Both the position numbers and the translations under genes were made by a program. From NCBI GenBank assembly GCA_937136455.1, contig CAKZOO010000113.1:124001-188000 (forward strand): 64,000 bases of DNA. The letters run 5' to 3'. Origin of the DNA: an uncultured Flavobacteriaceae bacterium (lineage in GTDB: Bacteria > Bacteroidota > Bacteroidia > Flavobacteriales > Flavobacteriaceae). Shown one piece after another: positions 8,932 through 18,458 of this stretch (position 1 is its first letter; every line of letters starts with the position of its first letter). The notes beneath the pieces are model-generated. The model searched no databases. It was not told where the DNA came from and saw only the letters and a list, made by a program, of their open reading frames with translations.

Positions 8932-9363
8932 ATGAAAATCGCTATCGGAAATGATCACGCTGGTCCTTTATATAAGGAAGCAATCGTAAATCTTTTAAAA
9001 GAGAGAACTATTGAGGTTATTAACTATGGAACCAATTCGGAAGATTCTGTAGATTATCCAGATTTTATTCACCCTGTTGCAGAATCTGTAGCCACTGGAG
9101 ATTCCGATTTAGGAATCATTATCTGCGGTTCTGGAAATGGTGCGGCGATGACTGCAAATAAGCACCAAGAAATAAGAGCAGCTCTTTGTTGGAACAAAGA
9201 AATTGTAGCCTTAGCAAAACAGCACAACAATGCTAACATCTTGAGTTTACCAGCTCGATATATTTCAATACCACAAGCACTTGCAATGGTGGAAACTTTC
9301 TTAGACACCGAATTTGAAGGAGGAAGACACCAAAACAGAATCGATAAAATTCCCTGCGAATAA
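8932..9363 (+). CDS. rpiB: Ribose-5-phosphate isomerase B / RpiB-LacA family sugar-phosphate isomerase
   Basis: Interconverts ribose 5-phosphate and ribulose 5-phosphate in the pentose phosphate pathway. The 143-residue protein opens with IGNDHAGPLYKEAI. The catalytic loop is ICGSGNGAAM with Cys65, and the following AALCWNKEIVALAKQHNNANIL matches the family. It is the first gene of a tight plus-strand trio: the CDF transporter ATG follows its stop directly. Isomerases of other pentose or hexose phosphates share this fold, so substrate specificity is by family majority. Confidence 0.9.
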   Translation: MKIAIGNDHAGPLYKEAIVNLLKERTIEVINYGTNSEDSVDYPDFIHPVAESVATGDSDLGIIICGSGNGAAMTANKHQEIRAALCWNKEIVALAKQHNNANILSLPARYISIPQALAMVETFLDTEFEGGRHQNRIDKIPCE

Positions 9364-10260
9364 ATGGGACATCACCACCACCATAACAGAAGAGAATCTT
9401 CTTTAAAATGGTCTATTTTTTTAAATGTGATCATTACAGCAGCTCAAGTGGTGGGTGGTATTATTTCGGGATCTTTAGCTCTTTTATCGGATGCTTTGCA
9501 CAATTTTTCTGACGTTATTTCATTAATAGTCAGCTATGTGGCATTGCTTTTAGGTAAAAATGATGCTAGTAAAGACAAAACTTTTGGATATAAACGAGCA
9601 GAAATTATTGCCGCCTTTGTCAATGCCTCTACTTTAATTATTGTAGGAGTGATGTTAGTCATCGAGGCAGTCGAGCGCTTTATTGAACCTCAACCGATTA
9701 ACGGAGGCTTAGTTATTTGGTTTGCCATCTTAGGTATTGCTGTGAATGGTTTTTCTGTCTTGTTAATTAAAAGAGATGCTCATGTCAATATGAATATGAA
9801 ATCAGCATACCTTCACTTATTAACTGATATGTTAGCTTCTGTTGGAGTTTTAGTTGGAGGAATCTTGATGTATTATTTTAATTGGTATTGGATTGACGCC
9901 TTGCTTACTTTAAGTATTGCTTTGTATTTAATTGTTATTAGCTATAGTTTACTCAAAGATTCTACCCGTATATTAATGCTGTTTACTCCAAAAGACATCG
10001 ATTTAGTCGCCTTAGAAAAAGACATAAAAACCATTGAGTTTGTCAACAATGTTCATCACGTTCACGTGTGGCAACTCAATGAAGAGGAGGTTCATTTAGA
10101 GGCTCATATTGATTTTGACAAAGACATCAGTTTGATTGATTTTGGAAATAAACTCAAAGAAGTGGAGCAGATGTTGTTAGAAAAATACCATATTAATCAC
10201 GTGACCCTTCAACCCGAACACGGATCCGACGAAGAGAAACCCTTAATCGTTCAAGACTAA
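9364..10260 (+). CDS. Cation diffusion facilitator (zinc-type) transporter
   Basis: A 298-residue inner-membrane metal/proton antiporter with six transmembrane segments. The metal site residues are visible in DALHNFSD (helix 2) and HLLTD (helix 5), the HxxxD pattern typical of Zn2+/Cd2+-exporting CDF proteins. The N-terminus is MGHHHHHN, a natural histidine cluster probably involved in metal sensing or delivery. The C-terminal cytoplasmic domain (from about residue 210) contains HHVHVWQL and HIDFD. It starts directly after the rpiB stop and its own stop overlaps the next ATG (TAATGG), so all three genes are likely one transcript. Confidence 0.9.
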   Translation: MGHHHHHNRRESSLKWSIFLNVIITAAQVVGGIISGSLALLSDALHNFSDVISLIVSYVALLLGKNDASKDKTFGYKRAEIIAAFVNASTLIIVGVMLVIEAVERFIEPQPINGGLVIWFAILGIAVNGFSVLLIKRDAHVNMNMKSAYLHLLTDMLASVGVLVGGILMYYFNWYWIDALLTLSIALYLIVISYSLLKDSTRILMLFTPKDIDLVALEKDIKTIEFVNNVHHVHVWQLNEEEVHLEAHIDFDKDISLIDFGNKLKEVEQMLLEKYHINHVTLQPEHGSDEEKPLIVQD

Positions 10261-10700
10261 TGGATTTTTTAATTAAAACGTATAGCGAGCTCACTAAAGA
10301 AGAGCTGTACCAGTTGTTGCGATTAAGAGCAGAGGTTTTTGTAGTAGAACAAGATTGTCCCTACCAAGATGTTGACAATAAAGATCAAAAAGCTTATCAC
10401 GTTTTGGGATATGATCAAGGAGAGCTCGTAGCATATACCCGTTATTTTAAAGCAGGAGATTACTTTAATAAAGCCTCTATAGGTAGGGTTGTCGTTAAAC
10501 AATCACATCGAGGCACTCAATTGGGTTACAAGCTGATGAACACCACTATAAAAGCCTTAACAGAAAAGTTGAATACGAGCAGTATAGAGTTATCTGCTCA
10601 AGAATACTTACTTGAGTTTTATAAGAATTTAGGCTTTCATCCAATAGGAGAAACCTACTTAGAAGACGGCATCCCACACCGTAAAATGATTAAAGACTAA
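10260..10700 (+). CDS. ElaA-like GNAT acetyltransferase
   Basis: A 146-residue Gcn5-related N-acetyltransferase. The ElaA-type opening (ELYQLLRLRAEVFVVEQDCPYQDVD) is followed by the acetyl-CoA-binding motif IGRVVVKQSHRGTQLGYKLM, with the R-x-x-G-x-G/Q-like phosphate-binding loop, and ends LGFHPIGETYLEDGIPHRKM. Substrate is unknown for this subfamily. The start overlaps the CDF stop by one base, and its 3' end overlaps the convergent GH130 gene by four bases. Confidence 0.88.
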   Translation: MDFLIKTYSELTKEELYQLLRLRAEVFVVEQDCPYQDVDNKDQKAYHVLGYDQGELVAYTRYFKAGDYFNKASIGRVVVKQSHRGTQLGYKLMNTTIKALTEKLNTSSIELSAQEYLLEFYKNLGFHPIGETYLEDGIPHRKMIKD

Positions 10701-11782
10701 TTGGTCTCGGCGACTGCTACTTTGGAATCAGCTGTTCCATAATAAAGCAACCAACGCTCATTAAAATAAACCAATCCTTCAACAAAACACACTTCATTAA
10801 CCTCTCCAACACGCTCGTAATCTTTGTCGGGCTTTATAAAATACGACTCTGAACGATCGATGAGTTTATAGGGAGTATTGCTATCAAATAAGGCTTGACC
10901 AGCTGCATAGGTAAATTCGGGTAAGTTTGGATCGTTATTTTTTTTAGCATTAGAGGCGTTGTAGATCAGTTTAATACCTTCTTCTGTATACAGAGCAAAA
11001 GGACCAGGTTCTACTAATCTGGAATCGAAATAACCAGGTCTAGGATGTAAGACAGAAATCATTTGTTGGTTTTCGGCGTTTTCGAGTACCGTCCAATAAA
11101 TTAAATCTTCAGAGCTAGCTACAAATAAATCAGTATCACCAAAATACATCCAATAGCGTCCGTTTATTTTTTTGGCAATAAAATCAGTTCCTCTTTGCTC
11201 GGCTACTATAGCTCCTGACTTTGACCACATATCGATGTATTTTTCATCTTTAAAAATAGGTCCGTGTTTTTGCCAGCTATAGAGATCTTTTGAGGTCGCC
11301 ACAAATAGGCGTGCAGTTTTTCCGTCGTAGGAGGTATACGTTAAGATATAACGACCATCCTCTGAAAGCACAATTCTAGGGTCTTCTACTCCTCCTGGCC
11401 ATTCATAAGACTTTAAATGATCTTCATCTGGATAAAAGACAGGATTGGCTTGTTTTTCAAAGTGCACCCCATCGGTTGAAATCGCTAATGCGATTCGAGA
11501 AGTCATCATTGAATCTTGAGCTCTGTACAAGAGATGAACCTTGCCGTCTTTAACAACAGCCGTAGGGTTCAGCACATTTTTTTCTTCAAAAAAGACCTCT
11601 TCTTTTCGAATGGGATCCACAAAAGAAAGCTCGGTACTGGGTTTTAAGATAGGGTTGACCTGATCGAGTTTTTCAAAGGGGCCTAATTGCCAAGATTGTT
11701 CCACGTGAATCTGAGGATTATTTTGACAGGACAGAATTGTGAACACCACTGCGATGCTAAGGAAATTTTTAAGCTTTTTCAT
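10697..11782 (-). CDS. GH130-like glycosidase/phosphorylase lipoprotein
   Basis: A 361-residue lipoprotein: signal peptide with lipobox ILSC (Cys19) and a five-bladed beta-propeller-like body. The motif GGVEDPRIV matches the GGxEDPR signature of family GH130 (mannoside phosphorylases and beta-1,2-mannosidases), and LLYRAQD, YWMYFGD and RPGYFDSRLVEPGP fit the family. Export suggests a hydrolase rather than a phosphorylase, since phosphate-dependent enzymes are usually cytoplasmic; that is inference. The ATG lies inside the 3' end of rnpA (14-base overlap), and it is the last gene of the minus-strand operon. Confidence 0.8.
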   Translation of the reverse strand: MKKLKNFLSIAVVFTILSCQNNPQIHVEQSWQLGPFEKLDQVNPILKPSTELSFVDPIRKEEVFFEEKNVLNPTAVVKDGKVHLLYRAQDSMMTSRIALAISTDGVHFEKQANPVFYPDEDHLKSYEWPGGVEDPRIVLSEDGRYILTYTSYDGKTARLFVATSKDLYSWQKHGPIFKDEKYIDMWSKSGAIVAEQRGTDFIAKKINGRYWMYFGDTDLFVASSEDLIYWTVLENAENQQMISVLHPRPGYFDSRLVEPGPFALYTEEGIKLIYNASNAKKNNDPNLPEFTYAAGQALFDSNTPYKLIDRSESYFIKPDKDYERVGEVNEVCFVEGLVYFNERWLLYYGTADSKVAVAETN

Positions 11783-12125
11783 TCGATAGTTTTTTTAAAA
11801 GGTTGTTCATTAATTCACACAGTTCCTCAAATTCCGGAATGGTTTTTCCTAAATAGATAAACATTAGAACTCCTCCCTTTTCTAGAGAAGAATCATTTTG
11901 AATTCTCAAGCTTTCACGCATGAGTCTTTTGATTTTGTTTCGATGTACCGCTAAGCCGTGATTTTTCTTTGGAACCGAAAAACCAAATTGAGAGTCCTCA
12001 TGACCATCTACCTTCAAATACCTCAAGTGTAAAGGACCCGAGCTAAGGCGCTTTCCTTTTTCAAAGAGCAGTCCAATTTTTTTCTTACTCTTTAATCTTG
12101 AGGTATTTGCGATAGAGATACTCAT
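11769..12125 (-). CDS. rnpA: Ribonuclease P protein component
   Basis: Protein subunit of RNase P, which trims the 5' leader of pre-tRNAs together with the RNA subunit. The 118-residue, basic protein carries the signature RNKIKRLMRES at about residues 62-72, preceded by FGFSVPKK. The gene is not beside rpmH as in many bacteria; it sits between an M1 peptidase (one-base overlap) and a GH130 lipoprotein (14-base overlap), all on the minus strand. Translation is therefore probably coupled across the operon. Confidence 0.92.
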   Translation of the reverse strand: MSISIANTSRLKSKKKIGLLFEKGKRLSSGPLHLRYLKVDGHEDSQFGFSVPKKNHGLAVHRNKIKRLMRESLRIQNDSSLEKGGVLMFIYLGKTIPEFEELCELMNNLLKKLSNEKA

Positions 12126-13981
12126 TATTCTTCTGACTGGTAACTGTTGTTTTCTAAATCGATATCAGCCATTAATCCAGAAGGGTCAATTTGAATACCC
12201 TGGATGCTATCAAGAGGCTTGTCAATTTGAATTTCATAGGTTGGATAGGCCCAAGCCCATGATTTTAAAACAGTTCTTTTAATAGTTGGATAGGGGTTTT
12301 CTTTTTGACCGTACATCATACGGAGAGGTGCGTAAAAGGTTTCAGAGCTACCATCTTTGTAGACCACCAACAGATCGACAGGCATTGGCATTAATCCTTT
12401 GCGTTCTAAAACAATAGACGTACCACCTCCATTTTCTTCTACACTTTTAATTCCGTAGTCGATGGTGTTTGTGGTCTTTGTCCAATCGGTTAAATACCAA
12501 TCCAATTCCATATCAGATACTTTTTCAGCAACTCTTTTAATGTCGTTTGGAGTTGGGTGCTTAAACTTAAAGTCCTCATAATATTGTTTGATGGTTTTCA
12601 TCAAATTTTCTTGACCAATGACATATCCTAGTTGTGATAAAAACACAGAACCTTTAGAGTAAGCCGCTATACTGTATGCAAAATTTAAATCGTAGCGATC
12701 CGAATGGGTTGTTTGTGGCTGTTCCTTTCCTGAATTTACTAGAGCTCTGTAACCTCTGTACGATCCTTCAAATGGGTTTTCTAAGTTGCGTTCCATGAGT
12801 TGATTCATACAAAGTGAAGAGATAAAAGAGGTGAACCCTTCGTCCATCCAAGAGTGCTTGGTTTCGTTGGTTGCCAATATATGTTGAAACCATGAATGAG
12901 CCATTTCATGTGACATCACTCCTACAAGAGAGCCAAAATCACGACCACCAGTAATGAGGGTACTCATTGCGTATTCCATACCTCCATCACCTCCTTGAAT
13001 AACCGAATATTGCTCGTAAGGGTATTTCCCTACATTATTGCTAAAAAAGCGCATGGCCTCTTCTGTTTTAGGCTGTAACTTCTTCCAATTTTCGATAATT
13101 TCTTCATCGTTTTTATACAAGAAGTGAAGCGTTGGCCCCTCTTCCATTTGTCGAACATCGTGGATGTAATTTGGATCAGCAGCCCACATAAAATCGTGAA
13201 CCATTGGCGCTTTAAAATGCCAGGTTAATTTTTTGCCTCGAGTCTTTACTTGGGTTCCTGGAGCTTGATAGCCATGTCCAATTTCTTGAGGGTTTTGCAA
13301 GTATCCAGTTCCTCCAAGGGTATAGTCTTTATCGATGGTGATTTTAACATCAAAATCCCCCCATACTCCGTGAAATTCCCTTGCAATATATGGAGTGGCA
13401 TGCCATCCTTCATAATCGTACTCAGCTAATTTTGGATACCATTGCGACATTGATAGCGCAACACCTTCACTAGAATTGCGACCCGATCTTCTAATTTGTT
13501 CTGGTATTTGTCCTGAGAACTTGAGCTTAAAAGTGGTTGAAGCCCCACTTAAAAGGGGTTTGTCGAGAACTATTTTTGCAATAGTTCCCTCTTCTACAAA
13601 CGAAACTGAAGCTCCGTCTTGAGTCACCTCACTGATGTGTAAATAACCAATTTGCTCAGGAGAAAGAGAAGCAATTCTACTCTTCTTGTCCTCTGTAATC
13701 ATCCTGCGATCGGGATCTGAAATGTTCTGTAGTCGAATGTCCATCTCGCTTCCGGGTTGAAAGGCATTGTAATACAAATGAATGTAGACCTTGTTTAATT
13801 CATCAGGAGAATTATTAGTGTAAATCAGCTGCTGTGTTCCAGTATAGGTATAGTCTTTAACATTGAAGTCAACATCCATTTGATAGTCGACCTTTTGTTG
13901 CCAATAAGAGGATTGTTGCGCAAGAGCAAGTGTGCCGATGCTAAAAAATAAAATAAAAGTTTTAAGGGTTTTAATACTCAT
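12125..13981 (-). CDS. M1 family zinc metallopeptidase, secreted
   Basis: A 618-residue exported aminopeptidase-like protein. Signal peptide at residues 1-21. The gluzincin site is HEMAH (His358, Glu359, His362) with the third zinc ligand Glu381 in MDEGF. A GGMEYAM motif replaces the usual GAMEN, as in many M1 proteins of this phylum. N-terminal beta-domain contains VDYQMDVDFNVKDYTYTG. It probably releases N-terminal residues from peptides in the periplasm or at the surface. Its start overlaps the S8 peptidase by 11 bases and its stop overlaps rnpA by one base. Confidence 0.9.
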   Translation of the reverse strand: MSIKTLKTFILFFSIGTLALAQQSSYWQQKVDYQMDVDFNVKDYTYTGTQQLIYTNNSPDELNKVYIHLYYNAFQPGSEMDIRLQNISDPDRRMITEDKKSRIASLSPEQIGYLHISEVTQDGASVSFVEEGTIAKIVLDKPLLSGASTTFKLKFSGQIPEQIRRSGRNSSEGVALSMSQWYPKLAEYDYEGWHATPYIAREFHGVWGDFDVKITIDKDYTLGGTGYLQNPQEIGHGYQAPGTQVKTRGKKLTWHFKAPMVHDFMWAADPNYIHDVRQMEEGPTLHFLYKNDEEIIENWKKLQPKTEEAMRFFSNNVGKYPYEQYSVIQGGDGGMEYAMSTLITGGRDFGSLVGVMSHEMAHSWFQHILATNETKHSWMDEGFTSFISSLCMNQLMERNLENPFEGSYRGYRALVNSGKEQPQTTHSDRYDLNFAYSIAAYSKGSVFLSQLGYVIGQENLMKTIKQYYEDFKFKHPTPNDIKRVAEKVSDMELDWYLTDWTKTTNTIDYGIKSVEENGGGTSIVLERKGLMPMPVDLLVVYKDGSSETFYAPLRMMYGQKENPYPTIKRTVLKSWAWAYPTYEIQIDKPLDSIQGIQIDPSGLMADIDLENNSYQSEE

Positions 13982-15614
13982 AGTGTTTTAGTTTAAATCG
14001 TTTGTTTGTGATGAGATCTGCTAGTTTTAAAGCTTGATAAGCATTGACGATACGACCGCTTTTTGAAAAGGAATCAAAGGGCTTTAGGCTCTCTTTTTCT
14101 TGACTCACATCGATGACTTCTAAATTGATTTTAGTTCCCGATAGCATTAGAATTTTTTTGAGTTCAGAAGCTTTTAAGTTTGGATATCTAGACCACACCA
14201 AGGCGGCAATTCCAGATACTACAGGGGCCGCCATAGAGGTTCCTCCTTCGTATTTGTAGTTGCTCTGGGGAATAGCTGAATAAATTTCATCTCCTGGAGC
14301 AAAGACATCGACATTTTCTTTTCCAATATTGGAGAAGGAAGCAATCATATCAGTTCCAAAACTCGGAGCTAAGGCACCTACTGAAATAAAATTCGTTACA
14401 AACTCTCTTTTCTTTCCTTTGTGATCGTTAGGATAGTTTGGGTTTTTTGACACCAAGTCAATGTCTTTAGCGTCATTGCCCGCTGCGTGAACGATGAGTA
14501 CGTTCTTGCTTTGAGCGTATTTAATAGCATCGTAAACCCATTCTTTGTTTGGAGAATAGCGTTTTCCAAAACTGCAGTTGATGATTTTAGCACCATTGTC
14601 TACCGCATAGCGAATACCAAGGGCGATATCTTTGTCGTATTCATCCGCATTGGAAACGGAACGAATGCTCATCAGTTTTACTTTGTCTGCTACTCCATAA
14701 CTACCTAACTCATTCATTCGACTCGCGCCGACAATTCCCGCCACATGGGTTCCGTGGGATTCTTCAGGAAGAAGGTTTTTAGGGTTTCCATTTCCATAGG
14801 GTACGTCTAATAGATTATAAGGGTCGTCTCCAACAGAGGTTCTTCCCTTAAAGTTGACGTTATAGCTATAGTCAACCTGATCGCTAAAGTATTGAATACC
14901 AGAATCGATTTCTTCAAGAGCCATTTCAACTGAATCAGCGAAGCCTAACATCTGTTGTAAAAGTCCGATATGTCCTTTTAAAATAATGTTTGTCGTCTCA
15001 AAAGATTCAAGCTCTTCAACACTGTACTCCTCTAGAGAAGCAGCCTTTTTAAAAGCTTTGTCGGCTTCGATTACTGCCATCTTAATACTCTTATATCGAT
15101 CTCTGTTTTGAATTGCTTCGACTAATGCTTTTTCAACCTCAGCTTTTACTTTTTCTTGAAGATCAGCATCTCCAATTTTATTGGCGAGAATTCGAGTGTT
15201 TTCCAATTGTTCTTGATAAGCCTCTCCTAAAAAATTATAGCCGTGAATGTCATCGATATACCCATTTTGGTCGTCGTCAATACTGTTATTGGGGATTTCG
15301 TCTTCATTTACCCATAACATGTCCTTGAAATCTTCGTGATCTAAATCCATACCTGAATCTAAAATAGCGACAATCAGTTCTTTTGAAGGTTTGTCAGCGA
15401 TAAATTCATAGGCCTTGTCCAAACTTATTCCAGGAATGGAATCCCTGAAGGGATCTGCAAAACGCCACTGTTGTTTTTGAGTTTCTGTCAGGGCTTCTTT
15501 TTTCTCGGCAAAGGCATAGGAGTCAATGACAAATTCAGGAATGAGCAAACTCTTACAAGAGGCAAAAAGCAACAGGAGTAAGAGACTAATGGGTTTAAAG
15601 ATCGAGTACTTCAT
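13971..15614 (-). CDS. S8 family serine peptidase (subtilase) lipoprotein
   Basis: A 547-residue secreted protease. The signal peptide ends in lipobox FASC (Cys20). The catalytic triad is Asp86 (AILDSGMD), His287 (SHGTHVAG) and Ser460 (GGTSMAAP), with oxyanion Asn380 (HAAGND). About 200 residues separate Asp and His, far more than in subtilisin; the extra segment (residues about 130-250) is charged and looks helical. The Asp86 region also has a calcium-type acidic stretch (SIDDDQNGYIDD). Nine bases separate it from the MBL hydrolase upstream; it overlaps the M1 peptidase downstream by 11 bases. Confidence 0.9.
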   Translation of the reverse strand: MKYSIFKPISLLLLLLFASCKSLLIPEFVIDSYAFAEKKEALTETQKQQWRFADPFRDSIPGISLDKAYEFIADKPSKELIVAILDSGMDLDHEDFKDMLWVNEDEIPNNSIDDDQNGYIDDIHGYNFLGEAYQEQLENTRILANKIGDADLQEKVKAEVEKALVEAIQNRDRYKSIKMAVIEADKAFKKAASLEEYSVEELESFETTNIILKGHIGLLQQMLGFADSVEMALEEIDSGIQYFSDQVDYSYNVNFKGRTSVGDDPYNLLDVPYGNGNPKNLLPEESHGTHVAGIVGASRMNELGSYGVADKVKLMSIRSVSNADEYDKDIALGIRYAVDNGAKIINCSFGKRYSPNKEWVYDAIKYAQSKNVLIVHAAGNDAKDIDLVSKNPNYPNDHKGKKREFVTNFISVGALAPSFGTDMIASFSNIGKENVDVFAPGDEIYSAIPQSNYKYEGGTSMAAPVVSGIAALVWSRYPNLKASELKKILMLSGTKINLEVIDVSQEKESLKPFDSFSKSGRIVNAYQALKLADLITNKRFKLKHYEY

Positions 15615-15623
15615 TTGAGTGTA

Positions 15624-16475
15624 TTATAGAGAATTAAAAGTAATGATTTTATCGGAGCGAATCCCTCTTTCGGTGTTCTTTAAAGAACAGAGCTCGTGAT
15701 GAGCATCGTGCTCAAAAAAGAGCAGCCAATTGTTTTTAACAGCGTGATCCAAGACCTCTTTCTTTTCTTTAAGAGTGATCAGTGGCCGTACGTCATAACC
15801 CATCACATAAGGAATAGGAAGGTGCCCTACTGTAGGGATTAAATCTGCGGTGTAAAGAAGTTGTTCTCCTTTGTAGGGAAGGAGCGGTAACATTTGTTTT
15901 TCGGTATGACCATCCACTAAGACTAGTTGAAAACCAAAAGGAGTCTCTTGAACGAGCTGATCATCAATATCTAAAAAATGCAGTTGACCACTTTCTTCTA
16001 AAGGCAACAGATTTTCACTTAAAAAAGAAGCTTTTTCTCGATCATTTGGGTGGATGGCCCAATCCCAGTGTTTTTGATTGGTCCAATAACGGGCATTTTT
16101 AAATGTGGGCTCATAGCCAGTGCGGTCTTTGTTCCAGGATACAGCCCCACCACAGTGATCAAAGTGAAGGTGGGTTAGAAACACATCGGTAATACTGTCG
16201 GGATCAATTCCACTTGTAGCTAAAGAACCTTCTAATGTTGCGTCTCCCCACTGATAGTAATAGCTAAAAAACTTGTCAGACTGTTTGTTTCCCATTCCGG
16301 TGTCGATGAGGATTCTTCGATCGGAGGTTTCAACGAGCATACACCTAGCTGCAATGTCTATCATATTGTTTTGATCAGCAGGATTGGTCCGATTCCAAAT
16401 GCTTTTGGGAACCACCCCAAACATCGCCCCACCATCGAGCTTAAAATGACCGCTTTCAATAGGATAAATTTTCAT
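15624..16475 (-). CDS. MBL-fold metallo-hydrolase
   Basis: A 283-residue cytoplasmic hydrolase of the metallo-beta-lactamase fold. The binuclear metal motif is THLHFDHCGG (His102, His104, Asp106, His107); later ligands are in LVDGHTEKQ and LYTADLIPT. The pattern resembles quorum-quenching lactonase/glyoxalase II-like members, but the substrate cannot be determined. It is the first gene of the five-gene minus-strand operon that runs through S8 peptidase, M1 peptidase, rnpA and GH130. Confidence 0.82.
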   Translation of the reverse strand: MKIYPIESGHFKLDGGAMFGVVPKSIWNRTNPADQNNMIDIAARCMLVETSDRRILIDTGMGNKQSDKFFSYYYQWGDATLEGSLATSGIDPDSITDVFLTHLHFDHCGGAVSWNKDRTGYEPTFKNARYWTNQKHWDWAIHPNDREKASFLSENLLPLEESGQLHFLDIDDQLVQETPFGFQLVLVDGHTEKQMLPLLPYKGEQLLYTADLIPTVGHLPIPYVMGYDVRPLITLKEKKEVLDHAVKNNWLLFFEHDAHHELCSLKNTERGIRSDKIITFNSL

Positions 16476-16606
16476 CGTATCTTTGTTTTCTCCGTGTTTG
16501 ATGTGTGAAATTAATCATTTCATACAGGAATTAAACAAGGATAACACAATTTTAAGGAATGTGGCAGGAATTTTTAGTACCTTGAAATTGAAATTAAACA
16601 GCTTTT

Positions 16607-18430
16607 ATGATTGAATTAGCAGGCATTATTGTTTTAGGAATCATCGCTCAATGGATGGCGTGGAGATTGAAGTTACCCGCGATCTTACCCCTGATCATTA
16701 TCGGTTTAATAGTGGGTCCTTTTTCCACACTATACACAGTGGATGGATCAAAACTCATCGAACCAGTTTGGAATGGAACCTCGGGATTATTTCCAGGAGA
16801 AATGATTTATTATATCGTCTCACTTTCGATCAGTATCATACTTTTTGAAGGAGGCTTGACCCTCAAGCGATCGGAACTATCCAATGTGGGACCCGTGATC
16901 TCCAAATTGATTACTCTAGGTTCGGTGGTTACCTTCTTTGGAGCCGGAATCGCCTCTCATTATATTTTTGGACTGAGTTGGCCAATTTCATTTTTGTTTT
17001 CTTCATTGATCATCGTTACGGGACCAACAGTAATTACACCGATTCTCAGAAATATACCCCTTCGAAAAGAGGTGTCCGCTGTCTTAAAGTGGGAGGGAAT
17101 TTTAATTGATCCCATCGGAGCTTTGGTAGCGGTATTGGTCTATGAATTCATCAGTATTGAAGCCGGTGCTGGATTTACAAAAACAGCCCTAATTGCATTT
17201 GGAGAGATTCTGCTTTTTGGAATTTCTTTTGGATTTACTTTTGCACATGCTCTTGGATTTGCCATTAAAAGGAAATGGATTCCTCATTACTTACTCAATG
17301 TGGTGACACTTTCAATGGTGTTGTTGGTGTTTGTAGGCTCTGATATTTTTGCACATGAATCGGGACTACTAGCTGTAGTGGTGATGGGAATGGTTCTTGG
17401 AAATATCGACCTTCCCAATATCAAAGAGCTCCTCTACTTTAAAGAATCCTTGAGCGTTCTGTTGATTTCTTTCCTGTTTATTCTATTAGCAGCCAACATC
17501 AATTTAGATGATTTGCTATTGGTGTATAACGAAAAAACAGCGATGCTCTTTGGTGCTGTTGTGATCCTTATTAGACCGCTTGGAGTCTTTTTGAGTTCAC
17601 GTGGTTCCTCTCTTAAGTTTAACGAACGCTTCTTTATTTCATGGGTGGGACCAAGGGGAATTGTAGCCGCAGGGATCGCCTCTCTTTTTGGATCCAAACT
17701 TGTGGCCGCTGGAGAACCAGGAGCGGAGTATATCACTCCACTAGTATTTGTAGTGGTACTCGGAACAGTGCTTTTAAACGCTACAACAGCGAGAATCGTC
17801 GCTAAATGGTCTAAGGTATATTTAGACAGGTCTGATGGAATACTGATCGTTGGAGCTTCTAAAACTTCTCAACTCATCGCTCAATACCTTCAAGAAAATG
17901 AGCGCCATGTAGTGATCATGGATAACAATGAAATCAATATTCGCAAAGCGGCCGATAGAGGATTGGATGCTTTTAAAGGGAATATATTTTCAGATACCAT
18001 AACCGACAATATTGAGCTCAATGATGTGGGATATTTATTAGCCTTTACAGGTAATGAAGAAATCAATGATTTTGCACTCGCAAAATTTAAAAACAACTTT
18101 GGTGAAAACGGAACGTTTCGATTGATGCATGCCGATGAAAAAGGCAAAGATCTCAGCGGAAAAACGGATCATTTATTTTCTTGTGAAGACGATTTTGCTT
18201 CTTTTGAAGAAGTGTCATTTAAATACCCTAAAGTCAACGAGGTTCATTTTGAAACCATGGAGGAATACAAACGACTCATGGAGCTGTGTTCTTCAGACTC
18301 AGACATGGCTCCTGTCTTTATCAAAGACCTCGGAGGAACCCTTCATATGTTACATCAAATTAATCTCGAAGAGATTGAAAACCTAAAAGGGTACGCCTTG
18401 GTTTATATTGGTAAGCCGGATATACATTAG
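16607..18430 (+). CDS. NhaP-type Na+/H+ antiporter with C-terminal TrkA-N domain
   Basis: A 607-residue CPA1-family monovalent cation/proton antiporter. The N-terminal about 400 residues form some twelve membrane segments, with conserved stretches ITGPTVITPILR-like (VTGPTVITPIL), EGILIDPIGAL and WVGPRGIVAAGIA. A cytoplasmic TrkA-N nucleotide-binding domain starts at about residue 412 with GILIVGASKTSQLIAQYL. The role is sodium or potassium export and pH homeostasis, fitting a marine host. It is divergent from the MBL operon and lies 28 bases before lepA. Confidence 0.92.
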   Translation: MIELAGIIVLGIIAQWMAWRLKLPAILPLIIIGLIVGPFSTLYTVDGSKLIEPVWNGTSGLFPGEMIYYIVSLSISIILFEGGLTLKRSELSNVGPVISKLITLGSVVTFFGAGIASHYIFGLSWPISFLFSSLIIVTGPTVITPILRNIPLRKEVSAVLKWEGILIDPIGALVAVLVYEFISIEAGAGFTKTALIAFGEILLFGISFGFTFAHALGFAIKRKWIPHYLLNVVTLSMVLLVFVGSDIFAHESGLLAVVVMGMVLGNIDLPNIKELLYFKESLSVLLISFLFILLAANINLDDLLLVYNEKTAMLFGAVVILIRPLGVFLSSRGSSLKFNERFFISWVGPRGIVAAGIASLFGSKLVAAGEPGAEYITPLVFVVVLGTVLLNATTARIVAKWSKVYLDRSDGILIVGASKTSQLIAQYLQENERHVVIMDNNEINIRKAADRGLDAFKGNIFSDTITDNIELNDVGYLLAFTGNEEINDFALAKFKNNFGENGTFRLMHADEKGKDLSGKTDHLFSCEDDFASFEEVSFKYPKVNEVHFETMEEYKRLMELCSSDSDMAPVFIKDLGGTLHMLHQINLEEIENLKGYALVYIGKPDIH

Positions 18431-18445
18431 GATGTAGTTTTTAAC

Positions 18446-18453
18446 TATATTTG
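18446..18453 (+). promoter_or_regulatory. Putative -7 promoter element of lepA
   Basis: TATATTTG matches TAnnTTTG perfectly and ends five bases before the lepA ATG. If used, the transcript would start at or next to the start codon. No good -33 match is seen at the expected distance, which lowers confidence. Confidence 0.4.
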
Positions 18454-18458
18454 CAGCC

